Source: Actinoplanes sp. DH11
GTDB lineage: Bacteria > Actinomycetota > Actinomycetes > Mycobacteriales > Micromonosporaceae
DNA length: 64,000 nt
Direction of reading: 5' to 3'
NCBI RefSeq assembly: GCF_020873875.1
Contig: NZ_JAHWGU010000022.1
Span: 62,001-126,000 of the forward strand
The notes under the pieces are model-generated. The model saw only the letters and a program-made list of their open reading frames with translations. It had not been told where the DNA came from and did not search any database. The first letter of the stretch is position 1; each line of letters opens with the position of its first letter. The position numbers were made by a program, and so were the translations under genes. Positions 8,537-16,384 of this stretch are shown here, one piece after another.

Positions 8537-9163
8537 CTACTTGGAGTAGAGCTCGACGATCAACTGCTCCTGGACCTGCGTGTCGATGACAGCGCGGGCC
8601 GGGATCGAGTGGATCAGGATCTTCATCTCGGCCGGGATCGGCTCGAGCCACGCCGGAACGGGGCGGGAGCCGGCCTGCGCCTGCGCCACCACGAACGGGG
8701 TCATTTCCTTCGACTTCTCACGCACGGTGACGATGTCGTGTTCCTTGACCCGGTACGACGGGATGTCGACCTTCACGCCGTTGACCAGGAAGTGGCCGTG
8801 CTTGACCAGCTGCCGGGCCATGTCCCGGGAGGCGGCGTAGCCGGCCCGGTAGACCACGTTGTCGAGACGGGTCTCGAGGATCTGCAGCAGCACCTCACCG
8901 GTCTTGCCGGGCTTGGTGACAGCCTCCTCGTAGTAACCGCGGAACTGCTTCTCCAGCACGCCGTACGCGCGACGGGCCTTCTGCTTCTCGCGGTGCTGGA
9001 TCAGGTACTCGCTCTCCTTGACCCGGCCACGGCCGTGCTGGCCGGGCGGGAAGGGACGCGATTCGAACGGGCACTTCGGACCGTCGCACTTGCTGCCCTT
9101 GAGGAACAGCTTCATCTTCTCGCGGCGGCAGCGCTTGCAGTCAGCACCGGTGTAACGAGCCAT
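8537..9163 (-). CDS. rpsD: 30S ribosomal protein S4, zinc-binding form
   Basis: A 208-residue primary 16S rRNA binding protein and translational repressor in many bacteria. Four cysteines near the N-terminus (DCKRCR then KCDGPKCPF) mark the C+ zinc-binding type. The S4 RNA-binding domain follows (RLDNVVYRAGYAASRDMARQLVKHGHFLVNG). It starts 13 bases after the rpsK stop and is followed by rpoA. Confidence 0.97.
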   Translation of the reverse strand: MARYTGADCKRCRREKMKLFLKGSKCDGPKCPFESRPFPPGQHGRGRVKESEYLIQHREKQKARRAYGVLEKQFRGYYEEAVTKPGKTGEVLLQILETRLDNVVYRAGYAASRDMARQLVKHGHFLVNGVKVDIPSYRVKEHDIVTVREKSKEMTPFVVAQAQAGSRPVPAWLEPIPAEMKILIHSIPARAVIDTQVQEQLIVELYSK

Positions 9164-9176
9164 CAGTCAATCCCCC

Positions 9177-9584
9177 TTAGACCCGGCGACGCTTCGGCGG
9201 GCGGCAGCCGTTGTGCGGCTGCGGCGTGACGTCGGAGATCTGTCCGACTTCGAGGCCGGCGGCCTGCAGCGAACGGATCGCCGTCTCCCGGCCGGAACCG
9301 GGACCCTTGACGAAGACGTCGACCTTGCGCATGCCGTGCTCCATGGCACGACGCGCGGCGGCCTCGGCGGCCAGCTGCGCGGCGAAGGGGGTCGACTTGC
9401 GGGAGCCCTTGAAGCCCACCTGGCCGGACGAGGCCCAGGAGATGACAGCACCGGTCGGGTCGGTGATCGACACGATGGTGTTGTTGAAGGTGCTCTTGAT
9501 GTGCGCCTGCCCGTGGGCGACGTTCTTGCGTTCCTTGCGCCGGACCTTCTTGACTGCGGCCCCTGCGCGTGCCTTCGGTGGCAT
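9177..9584 (-). CDS. rpsK: 30S ribosomal protein S11
   Basis: A 135-residue platform protein. The signatures are AHIKSTFNNTIVSITDPTGAVISWASSG and the C-terminal DVTPQPHNGCRPPKRRRV, both near-invariant. The basic N-terminal extension (PKARAGAAVKKVRRKERKN) is the usual actinobacterial form. It begins 17 bases after rpsM ends. Confidence 0.97.
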   Translation of the reverse strand: MPPKARAGAAVKKVRRKERKNVAHGQAHIKSTFNNTIVSITDPTGAVISWASSGQVGFKGSRKSTPFAAQLAAEAAARRAMEHGMRKVDVFVKGPGSGRETAIRSLQAAGLEVGQISDVTPQPHNGCRPPKRRRV

Positions 9585-9601
9585 AAGTCAGTGCGCTCCT
9601 A

Positions 9602-9982
9602 TTACTTCCGACCGGGCTTCTTCTTACCGGCGACCGTGCGCTTCGGGCCCTTACGGGTACGAGCGTTGGTCCGGGTCCGCTGACCCCGCACGGGCAGGCC
9701 CTTGCGGTGACGGATGCCGGCGTAGCAGCCGATCTCAACCTTGCGGCGGATGTCCGCAGCGACCTCGCGGCGCAGGTCGCCTTCAACCTTGAAGTTGCCC
9801 TCGATGTAGTCGCGGAGCTGGACGAGCTCCTCGTCTGTGAGGTCCTTGGCGCGCTTGTTCAGGTCAATCGCGGTAGCAGTCAGTGCCTCGACGGCACGGG
9901 TGCGACCGATGCCGAAGATGTAGGTGAGCGCGATCTCCATCCGCTTTTCGCGGGGGAGATCAACGCCGACGAGACGAGCCAT
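9602..9982 (-). CDS. rpsM: 30S ribosomal protein S13
   Basis: A 126-residue head protein contacting tRNA and bridge B1. It starts MARLVGVDLPREKRMEIALTYIFGIG and ends in the basic GQRTRTNARTRKGPKRTVAGKKK tail. The helix-two-turn-helix core is intact. It lies 168 bases downstream of rpmJ. Confidence 0.97.
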   Translation of the reverse strand: MARLVGVDLPREKRMEIALTYIFGIGRTRAVEALTATAIDLNKRAKDLTDEELVQLRDYIEGNFKVEGDLRREVAADIRRKVEIGCYAGIRHRKGLPVRGQRTRTNARTRKGPKRTVAGKKKPGRK

Positions 9983-10150
9983 TGGCGGGCGTACTCCTCA
10001 GGTTTCTCACGGAGGTCTGTGCCAGTCCCATCCCGCCTGCCCGGGCGGGCCCCGGCCTCCGACCGGGGGTGTGGCCGCGATTCACCGAGTTCCGGTGACG
10101 CGACTGGGACGAGCTTGTTCGGTGGTACGGATCTTGCGTTGAGGCTGGTG

Positions 10151-10267
10151 TCAGCCCTGGCGCTGCTTGTGGCGCGGGTCGGTGCTGCAGATGACCATGA
10201 CCCGGCCGTGCCGCCGGATGACCCGGCAGTTGTTGCAGATCCGCTTGACGCTCGGCTTGACCTTCAC
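10151..10267 (-). CDS. rpmJ: 50S ribosomal protein L36
   Basis: A 38-codon gene. Read from GTG 10267 the product is VKVKPSVKRICNNCRVIRRH followed by GRVMVICSTDPRHKQRQG. The zinc ligands C11, C14, C27 and H33 are present, so this is the zinc-binding form. It is one residue longer than the common 37. It lies between infA and rpsM, the conserved place. The Shine-Dalgarno is weak (AAGG). Confidence 0.96.
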   Translation of the reverse strand: MKVKPSVKRICNNCRVIRRHGRVMVICSTDPRHKQRQG

Positions 10268-10362
10268 GGTTTGCCTTAACTCTCAGTCAGACGGGATGTG
10301 GAATCCCCCGCGACCCGATTCAAAGAACGATCACCGACCTGGCCGCAGCCAGGCCGGGAAGG

Positions 10363-10584
10363 TCACTTGTAGCGGTAGACGATGCGCCCACGGGTCAGGT
10401 CGTACGGCGAGAGCTCGACGACGACCCTGTCCTCGGGAAGGATGCGGATGTAGTGCTGCCGCATCTTGCCGGAGATGTGTGCCAGGACCTTGTGACCATT
10501 AGCGAGCTCAACGCGGAACATAGCGTTCGGTAGAGGCTCGATCACTCGGCCTTCGATCTCGATGGCTCCGTCTTTCTTAGGCAT
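10363..10584 (-). CDS. infA: Translation initiation factor IF-1
   Basis: A 73-residue OB-fold protein that occupies the ribosomal A site during initiation. The sequence (MPKKDGAIEIEGRVIEPLPN, then FRVELANGHKVLAHISGKMR and ILPEDRVVVELSPYDLTRGRIVYRYK) is a full-length canonical IF-1. It is the first gene of the infA-rpmJ-rpsM-rpsK-rpsD-rpoA-rplQ unit, with a promoter-like element 146-174 bases upstream. Confidence 0.98.
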   Translation of the reverse strand: MPKKDGAIEIEGRVIEPLPNAMFRVELANGHKVLAHISGKMRQHYIRILPEDRVVVELSPYDLTRGRIVYRYK

Positions 10585-10729
10585 GTCCTCCGCTACCTGT
10601 ACATCGGGTTCTTGGGGCAGGCTTCACAACGTCTTCTCCGGGTCGAAAACTCGTCCCGGACCAGCCGCGGCTCCCCCGCCCTCGAAGCGCTGAGGACATG
10701 GAGGAGAGGACGCTGTGCGCCAGCAAGCT

Positions 10730-10758
10730 AGTCTACGCGCCCGGGTCAGGGACGCCAA
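10730..10758 (-). promoter_or_regulatory. Predicted sigma-A-type promoter for infA operon
   Basis: On the minus strand, TTGGCG (10758-10753), a 17-base spacer and TAGACT (10735-10730) give a good vegetative promoter match. It lies in the 236-base gap between the DUF1707 gene and infA and would give a leader of about 140 bases. The rest of this gap holds a leader motif copy at 10775-10792 and no gene. Confidence 0.6.
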
Positions 10759-10774
10759 ACCGAGGGTTCCGTGA

Positions 10775-10792
10775 CCCGGAGTCGGGCGTGTC
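10775..10792 (-). repeat. Third, diverged copy of the rpsJ/rpsL upstream element
   Basis: The minus strand reads GACACGCCCGAC, then TC, CGGG. Twelve bases match exactly the core of the 19-base element found upstream of rpsJ and rpsL. Here it lies about 197 bases upstream of the infA start. Confidence 0.5.
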
Positions 10793-10820
10793 CGTGCCGG
10801 ACATCTACCACGATATCGGG

Positions 10821-11258
10821 TCAGTGACGGCGATTGTTCCGATCGCCGAGTCGAGCCAGAACCGCGAAAGCCACCGGGATCAGCACCCAGGCCGGCCAGA
10901 AGTAATACGCCTCACCTGAGGCCAGGCTCGTTATCCCCCAGATGATCGTGCAGAGGACGAAGATCCCGATCGCCGGCTGGACACCACCACGGTTCTCCTG
11001 CGGCCCGGCGCCCGGATCCGGGTGCGGCGGCTGCATCGGCCGCAACTGCGCCTTGTGTACGGGGACCACGCCCGGCAGATCGTCCAGCAACCCGTCCAGG
11101 TCGCCGTAGGTCTTCGCCCCGTAGGCCTTCTGGATCCGCTCGTCGTACTCGCCCAGATCGAGACGGCCCTCGTCGAGCGCGGACTTCAACTGATCCGCGA
11201 CCCGTTCCCGGTCGGCGTCGCCGGCCCGCATCCCCTCGCGTCCCATGGATCCCAGCAT
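10821..11258 (-). CDS. DUF1707 domain membrane protein
   Basis: A 145-residue protein. The N-terminal DUF1707 motif (MRAGDADRERVADQLKSALD, then EGRLDLGEYDERIQKAYGAKTYGDLDGLLDDLP) is characteristic of actinobacteria and is thought to be cytoplasmic. A Pro-rich linker follows, then two hydrophobic segments (AIGIFVLCTIIWGITSLA and YYFWPAWVLIPVAFAVLARL). Starts at 11258, 11246 and 11231 are all in frame and none has a clearly better ribosome binding site. Function is unknown. It is inserted between map and infA. Confidence 0.8.
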   Translation of the reverse strand: MLGSMGREGMRAGDADRERVADQLKSALDEGRLDLGEYDERIQKAYGAKTYGDLDGLLDDLPGVVPVHKAQLRPMQPPHPDPGAGPQENRGGVQPAIGIFVLCTIIWGITSLASGEAYYFWPAWVLIPVAFAVLARLGDRNNRRH

Positions 11259-11360
11259 GACAGCCGAGGTCTATTCCATCCACAGTCGTAAGTCCGGCCC
11301 CGGCCGGAGGTCCGGCCACAGCCGGCAGATCTGGGTTCGGCCCCGGCAGCTGGTGGAACG

Positions 11361-12194
11361 CTAGGGCTGGCGGGAGGTCACCAGGTCGCCGAGGCGGGCC
11401 CGGCCGCCGTCCGGAGCGGTCGTCACCCAGACGCCGTCGTCCAGCAGCGCCATCGTGTGCTCGACGTGCGCGGCACGGGAGCCGTCCCGGGTGATGACGG
11501 TCCAGCCGTCGTCGAGTTCCACCGTGCGCGGCGAACCCATCGTGATCATCGGCTCGATCGCCAGGGCCATGCCCGGGATCACCCGGACACCCCGGCCCGG
11601 CTTGCCGTGGTTGAGCACGTGCGGGTCCTGGTGCATCTCGGTGCCGATGCCGTGGCCGCCGTAACCGTCGACGATCCCGTACCGGCCGGCCTTGCGGATG
11701 ACCTTCTCGATGTTGAACGAGATGTCGGTGAGCCGGCCCCGCCCGTTCGCGGCGCCCCGGGCCGCCGCGGCGATCCCGGCCCACATCGCCTCCTCGGCGA
11801 CCTCGGCCATCCGCAGCAGTGCCGGATCGGTCTCGCCGACCCCGACGGTGATCGCCGAGTCGCCGTGCCAGCCCTCGAGGATCGCGCCGCAGTCCAGTGA
11901 GATCAGGTCACCCTCGCGCAGGATCTGCTCCGTGCTGGGGATGCCGTGCACCACCTGGTCGTTGACCGACGCGCAGATCGAGGCCGGGAAGCCGTGGTAG
12001 CCCTTGAACGACGGCACCGCGCCGGCGTCCCGGATCACCTTCTCCGCGACCGCGTCCAGGTCGGCTGTGGAGACACCGGGCGCGATCGCGTCCCGCATGG
12101 CGTCCAGTGCGGCCGCCACCACGAGGCCGGCCGCCCGCATCAGCCCGATCTGCTCGGGCGTCTTGAGCTGGATGTTCTGTTCGTTCCGACCCAT
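11361..12194 (-). CDS. map: Methionine aminopeptidase type I
   Basis: Removes initiator methionine from nascent proteins. The 277-residue pita-bread enzyme shows its metal-site motifs in order: SLDCGAI, WHGDSAITV, GYGGHGIGTEMHQDP, AIEPM and VEHTM. These supply the two Asp, one His and two Glu ligands. ATG 12194 gives the start MGRNEQNIQLKTPEQIGLMR. The adk stop is one base upstream (TGACATG), so the two are probably coupled. It belongs to the secY-adk-map unit. Confidence 0.96.
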   Translation of the reverse strand: MGRNEQNIQLKTPEQIGLMRAAGLVVAAALDAMRDAIAPGVSTADLDAVAEKVIRDAGAVPSFKGYHGFPASICASVNDQVVHGIPSTEQILREGDLISLDCGAILEGWHGDSAITVGVGETDPALLRMAEVAEEAMWAGIAAAARGAANGRGRLTDISFNIEKVIRKAGRYGIVDGYGGHGIGTEMHQDPHVLNHGKPGRGVRVIPGMALAIEPMITMGSPRTVELDDGWTVITRDGSRAAHVEHTMALLDDGVWVTTAPDGGRARLGDLVTSRQP

Positions 12195-12195
12195 G

Positions 12196-12849
12196 TCAAC
12201 CGCCGTAGGAACGCAGGGCGTCGATCGCGCGCACGGTGACATCCTCCACCGGGCCTGTCGCGTCGATGCCCACAAGCTTGCCCTGAGCGCCGTAGAAGTC
12301 CACCAGGGGCGCGGTCTTGTCCGCGTACTCCACCAGGCGGTTCGCGATCGTCTCAGCCTTGTCGTCGTCACGCTGGAACAGCTCGCTGCCGCAGCGGTCG
12401 CAGATGTTGTCCTTGCTCGTCGGGTCGAACTCGACGTGCCAGATCTTCCCGCAACCGCGGCAGGTCCGGCGGCCCGAGAGCCGCCGGATCACCTCGTCGT
12501 CGTCGACCACGAGCTCCATCACGATGTCCAGCGCGGTGCCCAGGTCGGCGAGGAGCTTGTCCAACGCCGAGGCCTGGGGCACGGTCCGCGGGAAGCCGTC
12601 CAGCAGGAAGCCGTCACTGGCGTCCGGCTCGGCGAGCCGGTCGCGCACCATGTTGATGGTCACCTCGTCGGGTACGAGCTGACCGGCGTCCATGTACCGC
12701 TTGGCCTCGACACCCAGCGGCGTCCCCTGCGACACGTTGGCCCGGAAAATGTCCCCGGTCGAGATCTTCGGCACGGCGAGATGGGCGGCGATGAACTCAG
12801 CCTGGGTCCCCTTGCCGGCCCCAGGGGGGCCCACCAGTACCAGCCGCAC
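12196..12849 (-). CDS. adk: Adenylate kinase with zinc-type LID
   Basis: Interconverts ATP plus AMP and two ADP. The 217-residue enzyme begins MRLVLVGPPGAGKGTQAEF, with the P-loop at residues 7-15. It has the NMP-binding ISTGDIFR and DGFPRT. The LID domain (about 125-160) carries two C-x2-C pairs (CRGCGK and CDRCGS), which bind structural zinc in this subgroup. GTG 12849 is preceded by GAGG at eight bases. Confidence 0.96.
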   Translation of the reverse strand: MRLVLVGPPGAGKGTQAEFIAAHLAVPKISTGDIFRANVSQGTPLGVEAKRYMDAGQLVPDEVTINMVRDRLAEPDASDGFLLDGFPRTVPQASALDKLLADLGTALDIVMELVVDDDEVIRRLSGRRTCRGCGKIWHVEFDPTSKDNICDRCGSELFQRDDDKAETIANRLVEYADKTAPLVDFYGAQGKLVGIDATGPVEDVTVRAIDALRSYGG

Positions 12850-12923
12850 CTACATCGCCTCGCTTCGGTCACGAAGAACTACGCCCACCGTCGACGCCAG
12901 AGCCCCCCGGCCCCGCGTCCCCA

Positions 12924-14264
12924 CTACCGGAGGAACCCTTCGTAGTTCCGCTGCATGAGTTGGCTCTCGATCTGCTTGACCGTCTCCAGACCCACACCCA
13001 CCATGATCAGCACCGCTGTACCACCGAACGGGAAGTTCTGGTACTGCTGCGCGTTCAGCCAGATGAAGAAGAAGTTCGGCAGAACCGAGATCAAGGCCAG
13101 GTAGAGCGCACCCGGCAGCGTGATACGGCTGAGGATGAAGTCCAGGTAGTCGGCGGTCGGCTTGCCCGGGCGGATGCCCGGCACGAAACCACCGTACTTC
13201 TTCATGTTCTCCGCGACCTCGGTCGGGTTGAACGTGATCGAGACGTAGAAGTACGTGAAGAAGATGATCAGCAGGAAGTAGAGGCCGATGTAGATCGGGC
13301 TCGTCGGGTCGGCCAGGTTGTTCTGGATCCAGACCTGATAGCTCTTCAAGTTGTTCTGGTCGAAGAACTGCAGGTACAGCTGCGGCAGGTAGAGCAGCGA
13401 GGAACCGAAGATGACCGGGACGACACCCGCCTGGTTCACCTTGAGCGGGATGTAGGTGGACGTGCCGCCGTACATCCGCCGGCCGATCATCCGCTTCGCG
13501 TACTGCACCGGGATCCGGCGCTGCGCCTGCTCGATGAAGACGACAAGCGCGATGATGACCAGGACCAGGCCGATCACCAGCAGGAACTTGCCGGTGCCGC
13601 TCGTGGTCTTGATCGTCCAGCCCTCGCCGGGGAGGCGGGCCGCGATCGAGGTGAAGATCAGGACCGACATGCCGTTGCCAACGCCGCGGTCGGTGATCAG
13701 CTCGCCGAGCCACATGACCACGCCGGTGCCGGCGGTCATCGTCATCACCAGGATGGTCAGCGTCAGCCACACCGGAATCCCGGTGTTCTCCGGGATGATC
13801 TGGTATGCCGGGTTGTCCTGGTCGCAGACGTTGCCGAACAGCTGACCGGTCCGGGCCAGCGCGACGAACGCGGAGGCCTGCAGGACCGCGAGGCCCAGGG
13901 TCAGGTAGCGGGTGTACTGGGTGATCTTCGCCTGGCCGGACTGGCCCTCCTTGCGAAGCTGTTCGAGCCGCGGGATGACCACGGTGAGCAGCTGCAGGAT
14001 GATCGACGCCGTGATGTACGGCATGATGCCCAGCGCGAAAACGGAGAGCTGGAGCAGCGCACCGCCGGAGAAGAGGTTCAACAGGTTCAGCACGCCGTTG
14101 TTCGCCGACTCGGTGAGGGCAAGACATGCCTTCACGTTGGCGTAGGACACACCGGGGCTGGGCAATGTGGCACCGAGACGGTAGATCGCGATAATCGCTA
14201 CCGTGAAGAGTAGCTTCTTCCGCAGGTCAGGCGTCCGAAGCGCGCTAGAGAAGGCGGACAACAA
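12924..14264 (-). CDS. secY: Protein translocase subunit SecY
   Basis: Channel-forming subunit of the Sec translocon, with about ten membrane helices in 446 residues. Recognisable parts are RTPDLRKKLLFTVAIIAIYRLG, the plug region, GIMPYITASIILQLLT and GMSVLIFTSI. TTG at 14264 is chosen as start because AGGAGG (14275-14270) lies five bases upstream and the N-terminus then matches the family; a second TTG follows immediately. The frame stays open further upstream without a ribosome binding site. SecE is encoded at 43053. Confidence 0.95.
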   Translation of the reverse strand: MLSAFSSALRTPDLRKKLLFTVAIIAIYRLGATLPSPGVSYANVKACLALTESANNGVLNLLNLFSGGALLQLSVFALGIMPYITASIILQLLTVVIPRLEQLRKEGQSGQAKITQYTRYLTLGLAVLQASAFVALARTGQLFGNVCDQDNPAYQIIPENTGIPVWLTLTILVMTMTAGTGVVMWLGELITDRGVGNGMSVLIFTSIAARLPGEGWTIKTTSGTGKFLLVIGLVLVIIALVVFIEQAQRRIPVQYAKRMIGRRMYGGTSTYIPLKVNQAGVVPVIFGSSLLYLPQLYLQFFDQNNLKSYQVWIQNNLADPTSPIYIGLYFLLIIFFTYFYVSITFNPTEVAENMKKYGGFVPGIRPGKPTADYLDFILSRITLPGALYLALISVLPNFFFIWLNAQQYQNFPFGGTAVLIMVGVGLETVKQIESQLMQRNYEGFLR

Positions 14265-14358
14265 CTGATCCTCCTGCGTGGTCGCCACACTCTGGGTTGC
14301 AGTATCCCGGAAGTTCGGGCACACATCATTGGGCAGCCATAGAGGCCGCCAGCGGAGC

Positions 14359-14385
14359 ACTGTATCAGCAACGCCGAGAACTCAA
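14359..14385 (-). promoter_or_regulatory. Candidate promoter for secY-adk-map
   Basis: Minus strand TTGAGT (14385-14380), 15-base spacer, TACAGT (14364-14359). The hexamers are fair but the spacer is short. An own promoter is expected here because a strong hairpin separates rplO from secY. The remaining sequence of this 456-base gap (14265-14720) holds no gene that I can support. Confidence 0.35.
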
Positions 14386-14659
14386 CCACCGGCGTCGCAC
14401 TCGTCCGATGCCCCAGTACAACACAACTGTCCGGCTTCGTGGTCGAACCGGTTGCTTCGAACCCCGGCAAGCCGTGCGGTGCTCGGCCGGTCACCCGTCC
14501 CGCGCCGGTACCCACCATACGGCAGCGAACCCGCCTCAGCCCGTCCCTGACGGCGCCGATCCGGCCGCTTGCGCCCAGGGGCTTTCCGAGCGCGCTCGCC
14601 GCCTCACGCGGCGCACAGGGCCATTTCCGTACCATCCGACGCCGGCCAGCGGGCCCGGA

Positions 14660-14712
14660 AACGGCGAAAGGCCGTGGCCCGGACGGATCCGGTGCCACGG
14701 CCTTTCGCCGTT
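14660..14712 (-). terminator. Strong hairpin between rplO and secY
   Basis: A perfect 19-bp stem (14660-14678 with 14694-14712) encloses a 15-base loop that itself can form a ccgga/tccgg stem. It begins eight bases beyond the rplO stop on the minus strand. There is no long T tract after it, so it could act as a terminator, a partial read-through attenuator, or an mRNA-stabilising 3' end. Confidence 0.75.
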
Positions 14713-14720
14713 CTCACGAG

Positions 14721-15170
14721 CTACAGCTCGGTGACGGAGCCACCGGCAGCAGCGATCTTCTCCTTGGCGGACTCGCTGAACGCGTGCGCCGACACCGTCA
14801 GCGACACACCGCCCAGCTCGCCCGAGCCGAGGACCTTGACCGGCTGGCCCTTGCGGACCGCTCCGGCCTGGACGAGCTCGGCCGGGCCGACCTCGCCACC
14901 GTTCGGGAACAGCTCGGCGAGGCGGTCCAGGTTCACGACCTGGAAGACGACCTTGTTGCGCGGCTTGTTCCGGAGGCCCTTCATCTTCGGCAGGCGCATG
15001 TGGATGGGCATCTGCCCACCCTCGAACGCGGCCGAGACGTTCTTACGGGCTCCGGTGCCCTTGGTACCGCGACCGGCGGTCTTGCCCTTGGAGCCCTCAC
15101 CGCGACCCACACGGGTCTTAGCGGTCTTGGCTCCGGGCGCCGGGCGCAGGTGGTGGACCTTGATCGCCAT
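14721..15170 (-). CDS. rplO: 50S ribosomal protein L15
   Basis: A 149-residue large-subunit protein. The Gly/Lys-rich N-terminus (HHLRPAPGAKTAKTRVGRGE then GSKGKTAGRGTKGTGAR) and the C-terminal KVLGSGELGGVSLTVSAHAFS strand are characteristic. Start and the rpmD stop overlap by one base (TAATG). It is the last gene of the S10-spc run before the hairpin. Confidence 0.97.
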   Translation of the reverse strand: MAIKVHHLRPAPGAKTAKTRVGRGEGSKGKTAGRGTKGTGARKNVSAAFEGGQMPIHMRLPKMKGLRNKPRNKVVFQVVNLDRLAELFPNGGEVGPAELVQAGAVRKGQPVKVLGSGELGGVSLTVSAHAFSESAKEKIAAAGGSVTEL

Positions 15171-15352
15171 TACTCGACCTCCTCAACACTCACGAGGTGG
15201 CTCACGGCGAAGATCATGCCCCGAATCTCGGGACGGTCCTCCTTGACCACCACGTCATTGATCCGCTTGAGGCCGAGCGACCGCAGGGAGTCCCGCTGGT
15301 TCTGCTTACGGCCGATACCGGACCGGACCTGGGTGACCTTCAAGCGTGCCAT
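15170..15352 (-). CDS. rpmD: 50S ribosomal protein L30
   Basis: A 60-residue protein, MARLKVTQVRSGIGRKQNQR then DSLRSLGLKRINDVVVKEDR, the standard bacterial short L30. ATG 15352 overlaps the rpsE stop by one base (TGATG), and the frame upstream of it is rpsE sequence in another phase. The rpsE-rpmD-rplO order is conserved. Confidence 0.96.
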   Translation of the reverse strand: MARLKVTQVRSGIGRKQNQRDSLRSLGLKRINDVVVKEDRPEIRGMIFAVSHLVSVEEVE

Positions 15353-15975
15353 CAGCGCACCGCCGCTTCCGCACGCGCCGCCAGCATCGCAGCCGGCGCC
15401 ACGTCCTCGACGGGGAGACCGCGGCGGGCCGCGACCATCTCCGGCGACTCGAGGCCCTTCAGAGCGGCCACGGTCGCGTGCACGATGTTGATCGGATTCG
15501 ACGAGCCGAGGCTCTTCGACAGGATGTCGTGGATGCCCGCGCACTCGAGCACGGCACGCACCGGGCCACCGGCGATAACACCGGTACCAGCGGAAGCCGG
15601 CTTGAGCAGGACGACACCCGCGGCAGCCTCGCCCGTGATCGGGTGCGGGATGGTCGCACCGATACGCGGAACCTTGAAGAAGTGCTTCTTGGCCTCCTCG
15701 ACGCCCTTGGCGATCGCCGCGGGCACCTCCTTGGCCTTTCCGTAGCCGATACCGACGGTGCCGTCACCGTCGCCGACGATCACCAGGGCGGTGAAGCTGA
15801 AGCGACGACCACCCTTGACGACCTTCGCGACACGGTTGATCGCGACGACCCGCTCGAGGTGCGGGGTCTTCTCGACGGGCGCGTTGCCGCGGCCGCCCTC
15901 GCGGCGGTTGTCCCGGCGGTTGCCACCCTCGGTGTTACCGCCGGACCCGCCGCCTCGGCGCTGCTGACCAGGCAT
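15352..15975 (-). CDS. rpsE: 30S ribosomal protein S5
   Basis: A 207-residue protein with a Gly/Arg/Asn-rich N-terminal extension of about 35 residues. The S5 double-stranded RNA-binding domain follows (ERVVAINRVAKVVKGGRRFS then FTALVIVGDGDGTVGIGYGKAKEVPAAI), and then the C-terminal domain (GAGIHDILSKSLGSSNPINI region). Positions linked to spectinomycin resistance lie in the VVKGGRRFSF loop, which looks wild-type. It follows rplR by 13 bases. Confidence 0.97.
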   Translation of the reverse strand: MPGQQRRGGGSGGNTEGGNRRDNRREGGRGNAPVEKTPHLERVVAINRVAKVVKGGRRFSFTALVIVGDGDGTVGIGYGKAKEVPAAIAKGVEEAKKHFFKVPRIGATIPHPITGEAAAGVVLLKPASAGTGVIAGGPVRAVLECAGIHDILSKSLGSSNPINIVHATVAALKGLESPEMVAARRGLPVEDVAPAAMLAARAEAAVR

Positions 15976-15988
15976 TGGTCAATTCCTC

Positions 15989-16384
15989 CTAGAACTCGAG
16001 TCCGGCTTCGCGGGCGGCGTCCGCAAGCGCGGCAATCCGGCCCGCGTACTTGTTGCCACCGCGGTCGAAGACGACCTTGGAAATGCCCGCGGCCTTGGCC
16101 CGCTCGGCCAGGAGCGCGCCGACCTTGCCGGCCAGGGCGCTCTTGTCGCCCTCGCCGCCACGGATCGAGCTGTCCAGCGTCGAGGCGGAAGCGACCGTGT
16201 GGCCCTTGAGGTCGTCGATGATCTGGGCGCTGATGTGCCGCGTCGACCGGGTGACGACCAGGCGGGGACGCTCGGCCGTGCCACGCACGTTCTTGCGGAC
16301 CCGGAAGTGCCGACGCGCCTTGCCAACGGCACGCGCGGCGGCAACCCCGCCGCCGTTGCGGCGCTTGAGCAGCGTGGCGGTCAC
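15989..16384 (-). CDS. rplR: 50S ribosomal protein L18
   Basis: A 131-residue 5S rRNA-binding protein. It has a basic N-terminus (LLKRRNGGGVAAARAVGKAR), then RVRKNVRGTAERPRLVVTRS and the C-terminal FDRGGNKYAGRIAALADAAREAGLEF, all family signatures. It starts at GTG 16384, overlapping the rplF stop by four bases (GTGA). Confidence 0.97.
   Translation of the reverse strand: MTATLLKRRNGGGVAAARAVGKARRHFRVRKNVRGTAERPRLVVTRSTRHISAQIIDDLKGHTVASASTLDSSIRGGEGDKSALAGKVGALLAERAKAAGISKVVFDRGGNKYAGRIAALADAAREAGLEF

Noticed and set aside
14439..15491. A 350-codon plus-strand frame across the secY-rplO gap
   Set aside because: Most of it lies opposite rplO, rpmD and rpsE; no ribosome binding site, and the gap portion has no coding features.
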